A stretch of DNA of 42,769 bases from Bifidobacteriaceae bacterium (GCA_031281585.1 JAITFE010000047.1:1-42769); one strand, 5' to 3'. Shown: positions 8,069 through 17,311, counted from the stretch's first letter. The notes: generated by a model not told the origin, from the letters alone. Numbers and translations: made by a program.

Positions 8069-8983
8069 TCAGCCCTTGACGGCCCCGGACATGGAGGTCT
8101 GGTAGAACCGCTGCATCAGCACGAACAGGATGGCGATCGGCAACGACACGCAGACTGCCCCCGCCGCGAAGCGGGCGAACCACGTGCCGATGTACTCGCG
8201 CTGGAGCATCTGCCACAGGCCCAGCGACACGGTGTAGTTCTCCTGGGTGCGGCAGATGGCCTTGGCCAACACGAAGTCCAGCCAGGGGACCATGAAGCCG
8301 ACAATGGCCTGGTAGACGATCATCGGCTTGGTGATCGGCAGGATGATCTTGGTGAAGACCTGCCAGCCGGTGCAGCCGTCCAGGATGGCGGCCTCGTCCA
8401 GCGAGAAGGGGATGGTGTCCATGAACCCCTTCATGACGTAGAACGTGGCCCCGGACCCGCCCGCGTACACAATGATCAACGCGACCGTGGTCCCCGTCGT
8501 GGAGGACGTCAGCCCCATGGCCTTCAGGATGAAGTAGATCGCCACGACGGACATGATCCCGGGGAACATGCCCAGGATCAGCGCGCCGTTCATGAAGGGC
8601 TTGCGCATGCGGAAACGCAGCCGGCTCATGCAGTACGCCACCGACAGCACGAAGAACACGCTGATCACGCACACCACGATCGCGATGATCAGCGTGCGCA
8701 GGAACATCTGGCCGAAGTTCATGACCTCGGTCTCCGTGAACAACTGGATGTAGTTGTCGAACGTGTACTCCGTCGGGAAGAACGTGGTGGTGTAAGGCTT
8801 CGTGTTGGCGTTGAAGCTCTCCATGAACACCCACGCCACCGGGACGAGCCACGCCACCGCCATGACCGCCAAGAAGAGGTGGCTGGCCACGTCGCTGACG
8901 ATCCGCCGGGTCCTCAGGCCCGCGCCGTGGCGCTCCTCGGGCTCCAAGCCGGGGCTTTCCAGGTCGATAACTGTCGCGCTCAT
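8069..8983 (-). CDS. malG: maltose/maltodextrin-type ABC transporter permease MalG
   Basis: The 304-residue product is the second membrane permease of a carbohydrate uptake ABC importer. It has six predicted membrane segments and the conserved cytoplasmic EAA loop (DEAAILDGCTGWQVFTKIIL) that contacts the ATPase. It ends with QTSMSGAVKG, typical of MalG, where the C-terminal tail enters the ATPase dimer. Its ATG overlaps the malF stop (TGATG), which indicates translational coupling; GAGGAGG lies upstream. No malK-type ATPase gene is nearby, so a shared MsiK-like ATPase elsewhere probably powers it, as is common in Actinomycetota. Confidence 0.92.
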   Translation of the reverse strand: MSATVIDLESPGLEPEERHGAGLRTRRIVSDVASHLFLAVMAVAWLVPVAWVFMESFNANTKPYTTTFFPTEYTFDNYIQLFTETEVMNFGQMFLRTLIIAIVVCVISVFFVLSVAYCMSRLRFRMRKPFMNGALILGMFPGIMSVVAIYFILKAMGLTSSTTGTTVALIIVYAGGSGATFYVMKGFMDTIPFSLDEAAILDGCTGWQVFTKIILPITKPMIVYQAIVGFMVPWLDFVLAKAICRTQENYTVSLGLWQMLQREYIGTWFARFAAGAVCVSLPIAILFVLMQRFYQTSMSGAVKG

Positions 8984-10413
8984 CAGCGGAATCCCTCCTC
9001 GTTCTTGTACGACCCGCTGCTGCGGTAGGTGACCAGCGCGACCACCGCCAGCACCACAAAGGTGAAGATGCCGATCACGGCGCCAACGTTGTAATTGCCC
9101 TTGTCGACCGTCAGCTTGTACAGCCAGGTGATCAACAAGTCCGTCTTGCCCGCCGAATCGCCCACAGGCGTCGGCGCGCCGTTCGACAGCAGGTAGATGA
9201 CGTTGAAGTTGTTGACGTTGGACGTGAACGTGGTGATCAGGTACGGGGTCATGACGAAGAAGATGTACGGCATGGTCACGTAGATGTAGCGCTCCCACCA
9301 GTTCGCGCCGTCAATCTTGGCCGCCTCATGCGTCTCGGCCGGAATGTTCTGCAGGATGCCCGTCACCTGCATGATGGTGTAGGGAATGCCGATCCACAGG
9401 TTGACCACGATCACGGTGACCCGCGCCCAGGTGGCGTTGGTGAAGAACGGGAGCGACTCGTCGATCCAGCCCCAGTTCCGCAGCATTTGGTTGACTATGC
9501 CCTCTTGCTGCAGCATCTGGTTGATCGCCAGCAGGGACACGAACTGCGGCACCGCGATCGACATGGAGAAGCAGACCCGCCAGAAGCTCTTGAGCCTGGT
9601 CCCCACCCGCAAAATGATCATCGCCATGAACATGCCGAGGAAGAAGTTCAAGAAGGTGGCGAAAAACGCCCAGACCAAGGTCCAGATCAGCACGGAGACG
9701 AACAGCTTGGCGTTGACGCCAATGTCCCCGGACCCCTGGCTTGAGAGCACCACGGAGAAGTTCTTCAAGCCCACCCAGTTGAAGGCGGGCGTGTGGTTCT
9801 GGTCGAAGCTGGTGAACGCCATCGAGATCATGAAGACCAGCGGCAGGACCGTGAAGACCAGCAAACCCAGAGTCGGCAACGTCATCAAAGTGCCGTACAG
9901 GCGCTTGTCTGCGAGCGACTTCAGGTCCTGGCCGAACGAGGGCGCCTTGCCCTTCTCGCGGACCAGCACCTCGGCCTTGTAAGCGCTGCGGACCGCGAAC
10001 GACCACAGGACAATGAAGAGCAGCACGATCAGGGCCCAGGCGATTCCGTAAAGCAGTACCTGCACGGAATTGGTGGGGTTGAGGACAACGTAATTGCCGT
10101 CCGCGTCCCAGTCCTGGGTGCCTTTCGTGATGGGGCCCAACTCGCCCAGGCCCTTCAAGCTGCCTATCCCAGAGGTAATGAGCAGCCAGACGAACACCGC
10201 CTCCGCCGCCAGGAAGATCAGGCCCTTCACGACCTGGCCGCGAACCATGTTGCCCAGACCCATCACCAGAGCGCTCGCTTTTGTGAACGCGTCCCCGCGC
10301 CTAAAGGCGGCGCCCAGGGAATAAGGTGACGGCGGGACTCGAGCCGGGGCTTTCCGTCCCGGTTTGCTCCTGGGGCGCTTTTCCGCGCCGACCGGAGCCG
10401 TCGTTTGTGTCAC
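8983..10413 (-). CDS. malF: maltose/maltodextrin-type ABC transporter permease MalF
   Basis: The 476-residue product is a MalF-type permease. After a proline- and lysine-rich cytoplasmic N-terminus it has about eight membrane segments, with a large extracytoplasmic stretch between early segments (about residues 85-115), and the EAA loop HEAAKIDGANWWERYIYVTM near residue 360. The closing region SNVNNFNVIYLLSNGAP is typical of MalF. It forms the channel with MalG and receives sugar from the malE product. It lies 150 bp after malE, separated by a GC-rich hairpin. Confidence 0.92.
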   Translation of the reverse strand: MTQTTAPVGAEKRPRSKPGRKAPARVPPSPYSLGAAFRRGDAFTKASALVMGLGNMVRGQVVKGLIFLAAEAVFVWLLITSGIGSLKGLGELGPITKGTQDWDADGNYVVLNPTNSVQVLLYGIAWALIVLLFIVLWSFAVRSAYKAEVLVREKGKAPSFGQDLKSLADKRLYGTLMTLPTLGLLVFTVLPLVFMISMAFTSFDQNHTPAFNWVGLKNFSVVLSSQGSGDIGVNAKLFVSVLIWTLVWAFFATFLNFFLGMFMAMIILRVGTRLKSFWRVCFSMSIAVPQFVSLLAINQMLQQEGIVNQMLRNWGWIDESLPFFTNATWARVTVIVVNLWIGIPYTIMQVTGILQNIPAETHEAAKIDGANWWERYIYVTMPYIFFVMTPYLITTFTSNVNNFNVIYLLSNGAPTPVGDSAGKTDLLITWLYKLTVDKGNYNVGAVIGIFTFVVLAVVALVTYRSSGSYKNEEGFR

Positions 10414-10476
10414 TGGTTATCCACCTTCTTCGACAAGAAAGAAATACGGGAGGTGACCTAAGGGGGACGACATGAG

Positions 10477-10510
10477 GGCCGCGGCAGGGGCCACCGCCCC
10501 GGCCGCGGCC
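10477..10510 (-). terminator. intercistronic hairpin between malE and malF
   Basis: Fifteen-base arms (10477-10491 and 10496-10510) pair at 14 positions around a four-base loop. Hairpins in this place in mal-type operons commonly stabilise the upstream binding-protein message or weaken read-through, giving more binding protein than permease. That role here is inference. Confidence 0.55.
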
Positions 10511-10563
10511 TTCATTCAACTCCAAGGGTCCACACTACCCCTCATGAGTCAGCGAGTTGGCTG

Positions 10564-11805
10564 CTAGCTGCCCGCATTCAGGGAAGAATTCCAGGCTTCC
10601 GTCTGCTCGGCCGCGTTGGCGGCGGTGACCTCCTTGGAAACCAGCGCCTTGCCGAAGTTTTCCGTGGGCGTCCAGAAATTGCCCATCGCCGGAACGGTCG
10701 GCTGGAACACCGATGTGGCGGCCACCGTGTCGATCTGGGCGAGCGCCACCGGGTCCGCCGCGACGGCGGAATCAGAGGCCAGCGACTTGTCCGTGGGGAT
10801 GATCCCGCGCATGTCGTAGTGGGCCTTTTGAGCCTCCGTCGAGCCGAGGAAAGCCGCGAACGCCGCAGCGGCCTGCGCGTTCTTGGCGTTCGGGTTGAAA
10901 GCGATCGCCTTGGAGCCCGCGAAGGACTTCATCTGGACCTGCTGGCCGCCCAAGGTGAACGTCGGCAATTGGGCTGCCCCGAAATTGTCGCCCAAAGCCT
11001 CTTGGACCGCCGCGCCGTCCCACGAGCCGGAGAAATAGGCGTTGATGGTCTTGTTCTGGATCCCCGCCAGGCCCGCGCCATTCGAGTCGACCACGAAGTT
11101 GGGGTTGGCCACCAGCCCCACCAGGTAGGCGGTCACATCCGCCGCCTTGGCGCCCGAGAAATCGACTCCGGCCGCCTCATCGGTGCCCTCCGGGCCGTAC
11201 AGCGTGCAGCCGTTCCCAATGTAGAACGAGGGCAGGTACCAGGCGGTGTCCAGCGGGAAGGCGACCTTGCCCTTGGCCAGCATGGCGTCCAGGCTCTTGA
11301 CGTCCTCCTCCGTGAAGACCGACTTGTCGTAGTACATGAACCAGGTGTTGGCCGTGAACGGGACGCCGTAGACCTTGCCGTCCGCGCCCGTCACAGATGT
11401 GATCATGATGTCTTCGTTTTGCTCTTGCACCTGGGACAGGACGTTCGCCGGAACCACGCCGATCGCGCTCGCCTCAACCAGGTTGCCAAGCTGGTCGTTG
11501 GCGAACATGTACACGTCGGCCGCAGCGGACGTGTCCTGCTTTACGGTGGTGGCGGCGTCGCCTTCCGACACCACGGAGTTCTTCCAGGTGATCTTCCATT
11601 CAGGATGCGCCTTTTCGAACGCCGCCTCTTGGGTCTGGAGCCATGACGAGGCGTTAGCCTGGTCTTCTTTTGGCCCCCACACGCTCAGGGTCACTTCGCC
11701 GGTCGACCCTGAGCCATTGTCGTTGTCTTTTGAATCGTCGCCGCAGGCCGCCAGGCCGGCGGTCAGGCCCAGTGCCAAGACGGCCAGGACTGTAACACGC
11801 TTCAT
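10564..11805 (-). CDS. malE: maltose/maltodextrin-binding lipoprotein MalE
   Basis: The 413-residue product starts with a lipoprotein signal peptide with the lipobox LAAC and lipidated Cys21, followed by an acidic, serine-rich linker. The mature protein is a family 1 solute-binding protein: VTLSVWGPKEDQ at the start, DVYMFANDQLGNLVEASAI, YGVPFTANTWFMYYDKSVF and YFSGSWDGAAVQEALGDNFG, all typical of MalE/maltodextrin binders. It captures sugar outside the membrane and delivers it to MalFG. GGAGGCGA precedes the ATG. It is the first gene of the operon; the AACGTT palindrome upstream may be a LacI-family operator. Confidence 0.93.
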   Translation of the reverse strand: MKRVTVLAVLALGLTAGLAACGDDSKDNDNGSGSTGEVTLSVWGPKEDQANASSWLQTQEAAFEKAHPEWKITWKNSVVSEGDAATTVKQDTSAAADVYMFANDQLGNLVEASAIGVVPANVLSQVQEQNEDIMITSVTGADGKVYGVPFTANTWFMYYDKSVFTEEDVKSLDAMLAKGKVAFPLDTAWYLPSFYIGNGCTLYGPEGTDEAAGVDFSGAKAADVTAYLVGLVANPNFVVDSNGAGLAGIQNKTINAYFSGSWDGAAVQEALGDNFGAAQLPTFTLGGQQVQMKSFAGSKAIAFNPNAKNAQAAAAFAAFLGSTEAQKAHYDMRGIIPTDKSLASDSAVAADPVALAQIDTVAATSVFQPTVPAMGNFWTPTENFGKALVSKEVTAANAAEQTEAWNSSLNAGS

Positions 11806-12041
11806 TTATTCGCCTCCATATTGTTATGACTCCCGCGAGCGCACCGAGGGCGTCCGCGACATCGGTTGTCAAGGAGCAACGCTAGTGGCGGAAACACAGC
11901 GGAAACAAAAACGCGTGAGTAGCCTCACATCCTGGACGGTGGTCGGGAGCCCGTTTCGATCCCCTTGTTGCGCGGCCAGCCGATGCGCTGAACTGGCCTT
12001 TTTTTGGTGCTTTGGCTCCCGCTTGAGGAGTCCTTGGGCCA

Positions 12042-12051
12042 ATAACGTTAT
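12042..12051. promoter_or_regulatory. LacI-family operator candidate ATAACGTTAT
   Basis: This is a perfect 10-bp palindrome with the AACGTT centre typical of LacI/MalR-type operators, in an unusually AT-rich patch about 240 bp upstream of malE. It could control malE, the symporter gene or both. Short palindromes arise by chance, so confidence is low. Confidence 0.3.
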
Positions 12052-12190
12052 AAAGTTGTAACGCGCGGCAGCGCCCCGGCCCGCGCCCGGCGGCCGAATT
12101 GCGGATCGGGCCCCAAAAACGGGGGGCGACCAGGCGGCATCGTGCGCCGGATTTGTATCAATTCCGTAACGATTTGCGGCTACGCTACCC

Positions 12191-12212
12191 AAGGGCGCGG
12201 CGCCGCGCCCTT
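12191..12212. repeat. 22-bp perfect palindrome in the symporter gene leader
   Basis: The arms AAGGGCGCGGC and GCCGCGCCCTT are exact reverse complements with no spacer. It ends 30 bp before the symporter ATG and just before the ribosome binding site (TGGAGG), so it could be an operator or a leader stem-loop. Confidence 0.5.
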
Positions 12213-12242
12213 GCGGCCAATCCCCCAACCTGGAGGCTCCCC

Positions 12243-13592
12243 ATGGCAAAACCGGCTTCGCACAAAGAAGCGACCACACCCTCAGCCCAGCACGGCGGAA
12301 ACGCTTTTTCCTCCGCCTATGGCTTCATCATCACAACGATCGGCTTCGCGGTCGGCGTGGGCACCATCTGGCGCTTCCCCTACATGCTGGGAGAGAACGG
12401 CGGGTCGCTCTATCTGATCACCTACCTGGTCATCATCGCGGTCATCTGCGTGCCGCTGCTCGCGGCGGAAATGGTGATCGGGTTCAAAGGGCAAGGCTCG
12501 GCGGTCAAGGCGTACCAGGCGCTGGAGCCCCGCCGCCAGCCCTGGCACCTGGCCGGTTGGCTCCACCTGGCGACCGCCCTGATGCTGATCGGGTACATCA
12601 CGCCGATCTTCGGCTGGATCCTCAAGTACATCGTGGCGACCCCGCTGGGCGAGTTGAAAGGCCTGGACGCCGAGGGCACGCAGGCCTATTTCAACGACCT
12701 GGTTGGCCACCCGTGGGAGGTGGCGGCGTTCTGCCTCGCCAATCTGGCGATCAACGCCCTGGTGGTGGTCGGCGGCGTCAAGCGCGGCGTCGAAATGCTC
12801 TCGAAGGTGCTGCTGCCGCTCTTGGCCGTCGTGATGGTGGGGCTAATCATCTTCGGGCTCACCCTGCCGGGCGGCGGCGAGGGGCTGACCTTCCTGCTCA
12901 AGCCGGACTTCTCGGAATTTGGGCTGGGCACCGTCCAATCGGCGCTGGGGCAGTCCTTCTTCGCGGTCGGGATCGCCATGCTGGCGTCCATGATGTTCGG
13001 CTCCTATGTCAAGAACCCGCGCGAGAAGATCGCGCGGGCCTCCGTCATGGTGTGCTCCTCGCTGGTGGTGGCCGGGCTGTTGGCCGGCTTCATGATCTTC
13101 CCCGTGCTGTTCTCCGCCGGCTTGGCGCCGGAGGCCGGCCCCGGTTTGGTCTTCATGACCCTGCCGAACGCCTTCAACCAGATCCCCTTCGGCACGGCCT
13201 TCGGCACGCTGTTCTACGTGGGCTTCTACTTCGCCGCCCTGACCTCCATGGCCGGGGTGATCGAGGCCTGCGTCGGCATGATGATGGACCAGTTCAACCT
13301 CAAACGCGGCGTGTCGCTGGTGATCACCCTGGCGATCCAGAACGTGGTGGCGCTTGTCGCCGTTTTCTCCTTCGACCCGATGTTCGACGTCTTCGACTCG
13401 CTGGCCAACAACTACCTCTTGCCGATCGGCGCGTTCATCATCGCGGTGTTCGTGGGCTGGATTTGGGGCGCCGACAAGTTCGTGGCGGCCTGCAACGTCA
13501 AATCGGCCTTCGCCAAGGTCTGGCTGAAAGTGGCGATCAAGTACCTGTGCCCGATCGCCGTGCTGGTGATCTTCGTCAGCGCGTTCTTCTAG
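12243..13592 (+). CDS. neurotransmitter:sodium symporter (NSS/SNF family) transporter
   Basis: The 449-residue product has about 11 membrane helices and the family's first-helix motif GFAVGVGTIWRFPYMLGENGG (quoted region lies near residues 34-53), where LeuT-type transporters bind sodium and the amino acid substrate. Later blocks GSYVKNPREKIARAS and FYFAALTSMAGVIEACVG (the sodium-site helix) also fit. It should import an amino acid or related amine with Na+. TGGAGG lies seven bases before the ATG. The stop codon overlaps that of the convergent flavin oxidase gene in the sequence CTAG, which hints that the two may work on the same substrate, although convergent genes need not be co-regulated. 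Confidence 0.92.
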   Translation: MAKPASHKEATTPSAQHGGNAFSSAYGFIITTIGFAVGVGTIWRFPYMLGENGGSLYLITYLVIIAVICVPLLAAEMVIGFKGQGSAVKAYQALEPRRQPWHLAGWLHLATALMLIGYITPIFGWILKYIVATPLGELKGLDAEGTQAYFNDLVGHPWEVAAFCLANLAINALVVVGGVKRGVEMLSKVLLPLLAVVMVGLIIFGLTLPGGGEGLTFLLKPDFSEFGLGTVQSALGQSFFAVGIAMLASMMFGSYVKNPREKIARASVMVCSSLVVAGLLAGFMIFPVLFSAGLAPEAGPGLVFMTLPNAFNQIPFGTAFGTLFYVGFYFAALTSMAGVIEACVGMMMDQFNLKRGVSLVITLAIQNVVALVAVFSFDPMFDVFDSLANNYLLPIGAFIIAVFVGWIWGADKFVAACNVKSAFAKVWLKVAIKYLCPIAVLVIFVSAFF

Positions 13593-14893
13593 CCGGACAC
13601 GCCGCCGGAGGTGGTGTGCGCCGACCGCAACCGGGAGAAGAAGCCCAAGCCGACCTGGCGCCCGGTCCTCGGGCTTTGCCAGGTGGCCGGCACGGCATCG
13701 TGATCCTGGCCGTCCTCCGTGGCCGTGACGATCGCGTTCAGGTACTCCCCCAGCAGTGGGCCGTACTTGAACGAGTTCCCCGAGGTCCCAATGCCCACGT
13801 AGAACCCCTCGGCGGCTGTCTTGTCGAGGATCGGCGTCCAGTCCGAGGCCACGTCGTAGACGCCAACCACGCCGCTCGGCCGGGGCGGGATGGCGATGTC
13901 CGGGAACCGCCGCGCGGCGCGCGTGACCTGTGCGTCGAACAGGGCCTGGGTCCGGTTCATGTCGACCTGGTCGACCGGGCCGTCCACCCAGTCGAACCCG
14001 TCGCACTCCGGTTCCGCGCCGCCCACGATCAGCGACCCGCTCGGCTCGGGGCGCAGGTAGTAGCCCAGGTCCTCGTCCACCACGACCGGCCCCAGCTGGC
14101 CGCCTTGGTTGTAGGAGGGCGGCGCGGCGACCGCGTGGACCTCTTGGCGCATGGGCCGGGTCGTGATGTTGAACTCCGCGCCCACCCCGGCCAGTTTCAG
14201 AAGCTCGGCGGACCACGGGCCGCCCGCGTTGACCACCTCCGGCGCCTCCGCCACCGTCCCGTCGCTCAGGTCGATCCGCCACACGCCGCCACGTTGCCCG
14301 ATGCCGACCACCCGGGTCTTGTAGCAAGTCCTAGCGCCTTGGCGTTCGGCCGCTTTGGCGAAGTTCTGGGCGGCCAGCCGCGGGTCGTCGATGAACCCGG
14401 CTTGCGGGGTCAGCATGGCGCCAAGCTCTCCGGTGGGGTCCGCCCAGAACTCCTCCGTGTCGATTCGCTTGGGCGGATAGAAGCGGCCGTTGTCGATGCT
14501 GGGATAGGCGGCCCTGAGGCCGGCCGGGTCGAACTCCTGGTAGTCCACCCCCAACTCTTCGAAGAGCGCCCGCAGATGCTCATGGGTGAAGGAGACGGAA
14601 TCCATGATCAAGATGCCGATCTGGTGGAACTTCGCCACGTCCTCGCTTGGCGGCGCCTCCAGGTAGTCGCGCAGGTTCTGCCAGACGAACCTCGACTCCC
14701 AGGCCGTCGCGGCGGTCTCCAGCTTCGAATACTCGAAGCGGATGACGGCGCTCGAGGCGCTGGTCGAGCCGAAACCGGGCCCCGCGCCCTTGTCGATCAG
14801 GACGACCTTGCGCCCGGCTTTGGCCAACTGGTAGGCGGCCGAGGAGCCGACAATGCCGGCCCCGATAACAATGACGTCGCCGGTGAGGGCCAT
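13589..14893 (-). CDS. FAD-dependent oxidoreductase, DAO family (sarcosine/glycine-oxidase-like)
   Basis: The 434-residue product begins with an FAD-binding Rossmann motif (VIVIGAGIVGSSAAYQLAKAG, residues about 7-27) and the FAD-ribose acid in LIDKGAGPGFGSTSASS. The substrate domain follows (NAGGPWSAELLKLAG, TRPMRQEVHAV), and the C-terminus has GTSGNSFKYGPLLGEYL, as in sarcosine oxidase and related amine oxidases. It probably oxidises an N-methyl or D-amino acid or a cyclic imino acid; the substrate is not visible from sequence. The ATG follows AGGAG. It converges with the symporter gene, overlapping by four bases. Confidence 0.88.
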   Translation of the reverse strand: MALTGDVIVIGAGIVGSSAAYQLAKAGRKVVLIDKGAGPGFGSTSASSAVIRFEYSKLETAATAWESRFVWQNLRDYLEAPPSEDVAKFHQIGILIMDSVSFTHEHLRALFEELGVDYQEFDPAGLRAAYPSIDNGRFYPPKRIDTEEFWADPTGELGAMLTPQAGFIDDPRLAAQNFAKAAERQGARTCYKTRVVGIGQRGGVWRIDLSDGTVAEAPEVVNAGGPWSAELLKLAGVGAEFNITTRPMRQEVHAVAAPPSYNQGGQLGPVVVDEDLGYYLRPEPSGSLIVGGAEPECDGFDWVDGPVDQVDMNRTQALFDAQVTRAARRFPDIAIPPRPSGVVGVYDVASDWTPILDKTAAEGFYVGIGTSGNSFKYGPLLGEYLNAIVTATEDGQDHDAVPATWQSPRTGRQVGLGFFSRLRSAHTTSGGVSG

Positions 14894-15062
14894 GGCGCGC
14901 TCCTGTCCTTCGCGATAGCGGGGTTCCGCCGCATGGCGCGCGGGTCCCCTGGGGGTGGGTCCATCTTGCGTGCAAACCGCAAGCCGCCGGCCCGAACGCC
15001 GCGACGGCGGGGCTTTAGCGCGGTCGGTCTTGCGGCATTCAGCATACCCGCGTCAATCCGAG

Positions 15063-16022
15063 TCAGGCGGCGGCGAGGATGTCCACCACGAAGACGAGGG
15101 TCGAGTTCGGAGGGATTGTGCCCATGTCCTGGTCCTTGTAGCCCAGTTCGGGCGGTACTACCAACAAGACGCGGCTGCCCACCGGCACGCCGGTCAGCCC
15201 TTGCGCCCAGCCTTGGACCACGCCGGACAGGAAGAAGGCGGTCGGCGCCCCCCGCTCCCAGGAACTGTCAAACTGGGTTCCGTCCCACAGCCAGCCGGCG
15301 TAGTTGACGCCCACGGCCTGATCTGCGGCGACGGCGGGGCCGGTCCCCTCAATCAGGCGTTGGCTGACCAGTTCGGCGGGCGGCTCGGCGCCCTCGGGGA
15401 TGGCGATCGAAGGTTTGCCGTCCTCGCCGAATGAGACTGTGGGCAGGCCTGGCTGGTCCGGGGTGAGGGCTTCGCCTTCGGCGCTTTTGAGCATGGGTTG
15501 CGCCTTCTTGATGCTCAACGCCACCAGATAGGTGTCATCCGGGGCGGGGGAAGCCGAACCGTCCGCGTTGGCGGCCGCCTGCCCCGGCGTGGTGAAGCTG
15601 AGCACCACCTGGGCCCCGACCTTTTGCCCGTTGATCGCCTCGCGAATGTAGTCGCCGTCGGTCGGCTGCTCGGTGACTATGTAGGCGTCAGGCGGGCCGC
15701 CCTCATAGGTCGAGGCCTGCAGCGACCCGTCCAACCCGCCGAAGAGCGCGTAGTCCATGAGCACAAGGTCGCCGGGTTTCACCTCGGCCCCGTCGCCAGC
15801 CTTGGCAACCCGTGAGGCGCTGGGTTGGTTCAGGTTGAACGGCTTCGCGAAGTCAAGCGAAGGCGAGTCGCCCTCCACCCATTCCACCGCCGCCAGCGGG
15901 TTGGCCGCCGCGGGGCTCCCCGAGCCATCCGGCGTCTTGGCGCCGCCGTCCCCCTCGCCGCTGCACGCCGTGACTGTCAAACCGACGCACACCAACCCCG
16001 CCAGCACCATGCGTTTCCTCAT
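15063..16022 (-). CDS. FKBP-type peptidyl-prolyl isomerase lipoprotein
   Basis: The 319-residue product has a lipoprotein signal peptide with lipobox TVTAC (Cys20) and a glycine/alanine/serine-rich linker. The C-terminal third is an FKBP domain: VGVNYAGWLWDGTQFDSSW, FFLSGVVQGWAQGLTGVPVG, VLLVVPPELGYKDQ, GTIPPNSTLVFVVDILA. The central part (about residues 80-170) looks like a second, degenerate FKBP-like unit (GDLVLMDYALFGGLDGS, INGQKVGAQVVL), an arrangement common in actinobacterial lipoprotein FKBPs. It probably helps fold secreted proteins at the outer face of the membrane. GGAGGAA precedes the ATG. Confidence 0.93.
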   Translation of the reverse strand: MRKRMVLAGLVCVGLTVTACSGEGDGGAKTPDGSGSPAAANPLAAVEWVEGDSPSLDFAKPFNLNQPSASRVAKAGDGAEVKPGDLVLMDYALFGGLDGSLQASTYEGGPPDAYIVTEQPTDGDYIREAINGQKVGAQVVLSFTTPGQAAANADGSASPAPDDTYLVALSIKKAQPMLKSAEGEALTPDQPGLPTVSFGEDGKPSIAIPEGAEPPAELVSQRLIEGTGPAVAADQAVGVNYAGWLWDGTQFDSSWERGAPTAFFLSGVVQGWAQGLTGVPVGSRVLLVVPPELGYKDQDMGTIPPNSTLVFVVDILAAA

Positions 16023-16084
16023 GCCGATTCCTCCGTTTCAAGTGACTGAGCCATCCTAGAGGCTGCCTCGGCGGGTTCGGCCGC

Positions 16085-17311
16085 TCAGTCGTCTCGGTCA
16101 AGCAGTTCGTTCACGAACTCCAACACATCCGGCGACAGGGCTTCCGCCAGAATGCGGGCCACATTCTCGCGGTCTCTTTCCCAAGTGCCCGCCTCCTCGG
16201 CCGCCTCCCGGAACGCGGCGAGGCTCTCCGGGGATGGGTCCAGCGGCAGGTAGCGCAACCAAACCGCCGCAGCGCCCTCCAGGTCGCCGCGCCGCTTGGC
16301 CGCCTCCGCCAACAGGTCGGCCAGGCTGGGGTCAGGTTCGACGTCCGGGCCGGCCGGATTCCTGGAAAGGCGCTCCATCGCCTCGAAGCCGCTGGTCGCC
16401 GCCGCTTGCGCGGCGTCCTCAAAGCCCGCCCGGCTCAGCGCGTGCGCCAGGTCCGAATAACTGTCCGGATCATCCGGCTCCACGGTTATCAACTCGCGAA
16501 TCAGGTCTTCGTCGCGGCCCAGGATGGCGAATTCGCGGTCAATCCAAGCCCCCGCTCGCTGAACGCTCTCGTGGCGTCCGCGCCGACGCCGGGTCTCGGC
16601 CGCTTTCGAGCGGAAACGCCCCCAAGCGGACGTGTCCAACGCCCCGTCGTATTCGGCCACGGGCACCAGCATGCCGCCGCCCGGAGCTTCAAAAGTCAGC
16701 CAATGCAGCCAGTCGGCCAGCTTCTCCCGCTCCTCGCGGGTCAAGGATTCCGCAAGGCCGGTCGCGGCCTGCTGGTGAAGCATCCCCAACACCTGCGCCC
16801 CCACGGCGGGCGCCGCCGCCCCCGGCCCCTCGCTGGCGGACAGTTCGCGGAGGTGAGTCACCCCGGCCTCGATGGCGCGCAGCAATTCGACGCTCGGCGC
16901 GTGCGTCGCCCGTGTCGCGATCTCGGTGAGCAGGTCCGTGTTCAGGTCCCAGTCGTCGTCAAAGTCCTCGTCGTCGAAGTAGTCCTCGAAGTCGTCTTCG
17001 TCGTCGAGTTCGTCGTCGTCAGGCTCGTCGTCGTCATTGTCGTCATCGTCGTCAAAGTAGGCGAGTGGGTCGAAATCGTCGTCCTTCGCGGTGACGAACG
17101 CCTCCACGATCCTTTCCCCCAGGTCGCCCACGTCCAGGGCCTTGACGGTGCCCTCGCGCTCGGCGAACGCGGCGAACTCCGGGACTTGCGCGGCGGCGGC
17201 GCGGATGAACTCCGCCAGTTCGTCTGAGGCCGCCCATTTCAGCCAGCCTTCGACTGGACGGGACAGCACTGCCTTCGGGGAGTCGTCGTTACGGGTGTCG
17301 TTTTGGTCCAT
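16085..17311 (-). CDS. hypothetical protein with long Asp/Glu-rich tract
   Basis: The 408-residue product is not one I recognise. Residues about 77-122 are a nearly unbroken acidic run of Asp, Glu and Phe/Tyr, encoded by GTC/GTCGTC-like repeats on the plus strand at about 16950-17090. The part after it is helical and TPR-like (DPDSYSDLAHALSRAGFEDA, LEGAAAVWLRYLPLDPSPES). I chose the ATG at 17311, which starts the acidic, soluble N-terminus; the frame is open upstream but that part is basic and unlikely. It lies 62 bp before the FKBP gene and may share its transcript. The protein at 34850-36523 has a comparable build. Confidence 0.75.
   Translation of the reverse strand: MDQNDTRNDDSPKAVLSRPVEGWLKWAASDELAEFIRAAAAQVPEFAAFAEREGTVKALDVGDLGERIVEAFVTAKDDDFDPLAYFDDDDDNDDDEPDDDELDDEDDFEDYFDDEDFDDDWDLNTDLLTEIATRATHAPSVELLRAIEAGVTHLRELSASEGPGAAAPAVGAQVLGMLHQQAATGLAESLTREEREKLADWLHWLTFEAPGGGMLVPVAEYDGALDTSAWGRFRSKAAETRRRRGRHESVQRAGAWIDREFAILGRDEDLIRELITVEPDDPDSYSDLAHALSRAGFEDAAQAAATSGFEAMERLSRNPAGPDVEPDPSLADLLAEAAKRRGDLEGAAAVWLRYLPLDPSPESLAAFREAAEEAGTWERDRENVARILAEALSPDVLEFVNELLDRDD

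Larger units (their letters stand above)
11806..12242. other. divergent promoter region between malE and the symporter gene
   Basis: This 437-bp intergenic region serves both divergent genes. It holds ATAACGTTAT (12042-12051) in an AT-rich patch and a 22-bp palindrome before the symporter start; both are listed separately. I see no convincing gene in it on either strand. Confidence 0.7.

Noticed and set aside
12557-15307. Plus-strand open frame of over 900 codons
   Set aside because: It runs out of frame through the symporter gene and antisense to the oxidase gene and has no recognisable domain.
16950-17090. GTC-rich trinucleotide repeats as a possible microsatellite or CRISPR-like array
   Set aside because: It codes for the acidic tract of the 408-residue protein; units are irregular and there are no spacers.
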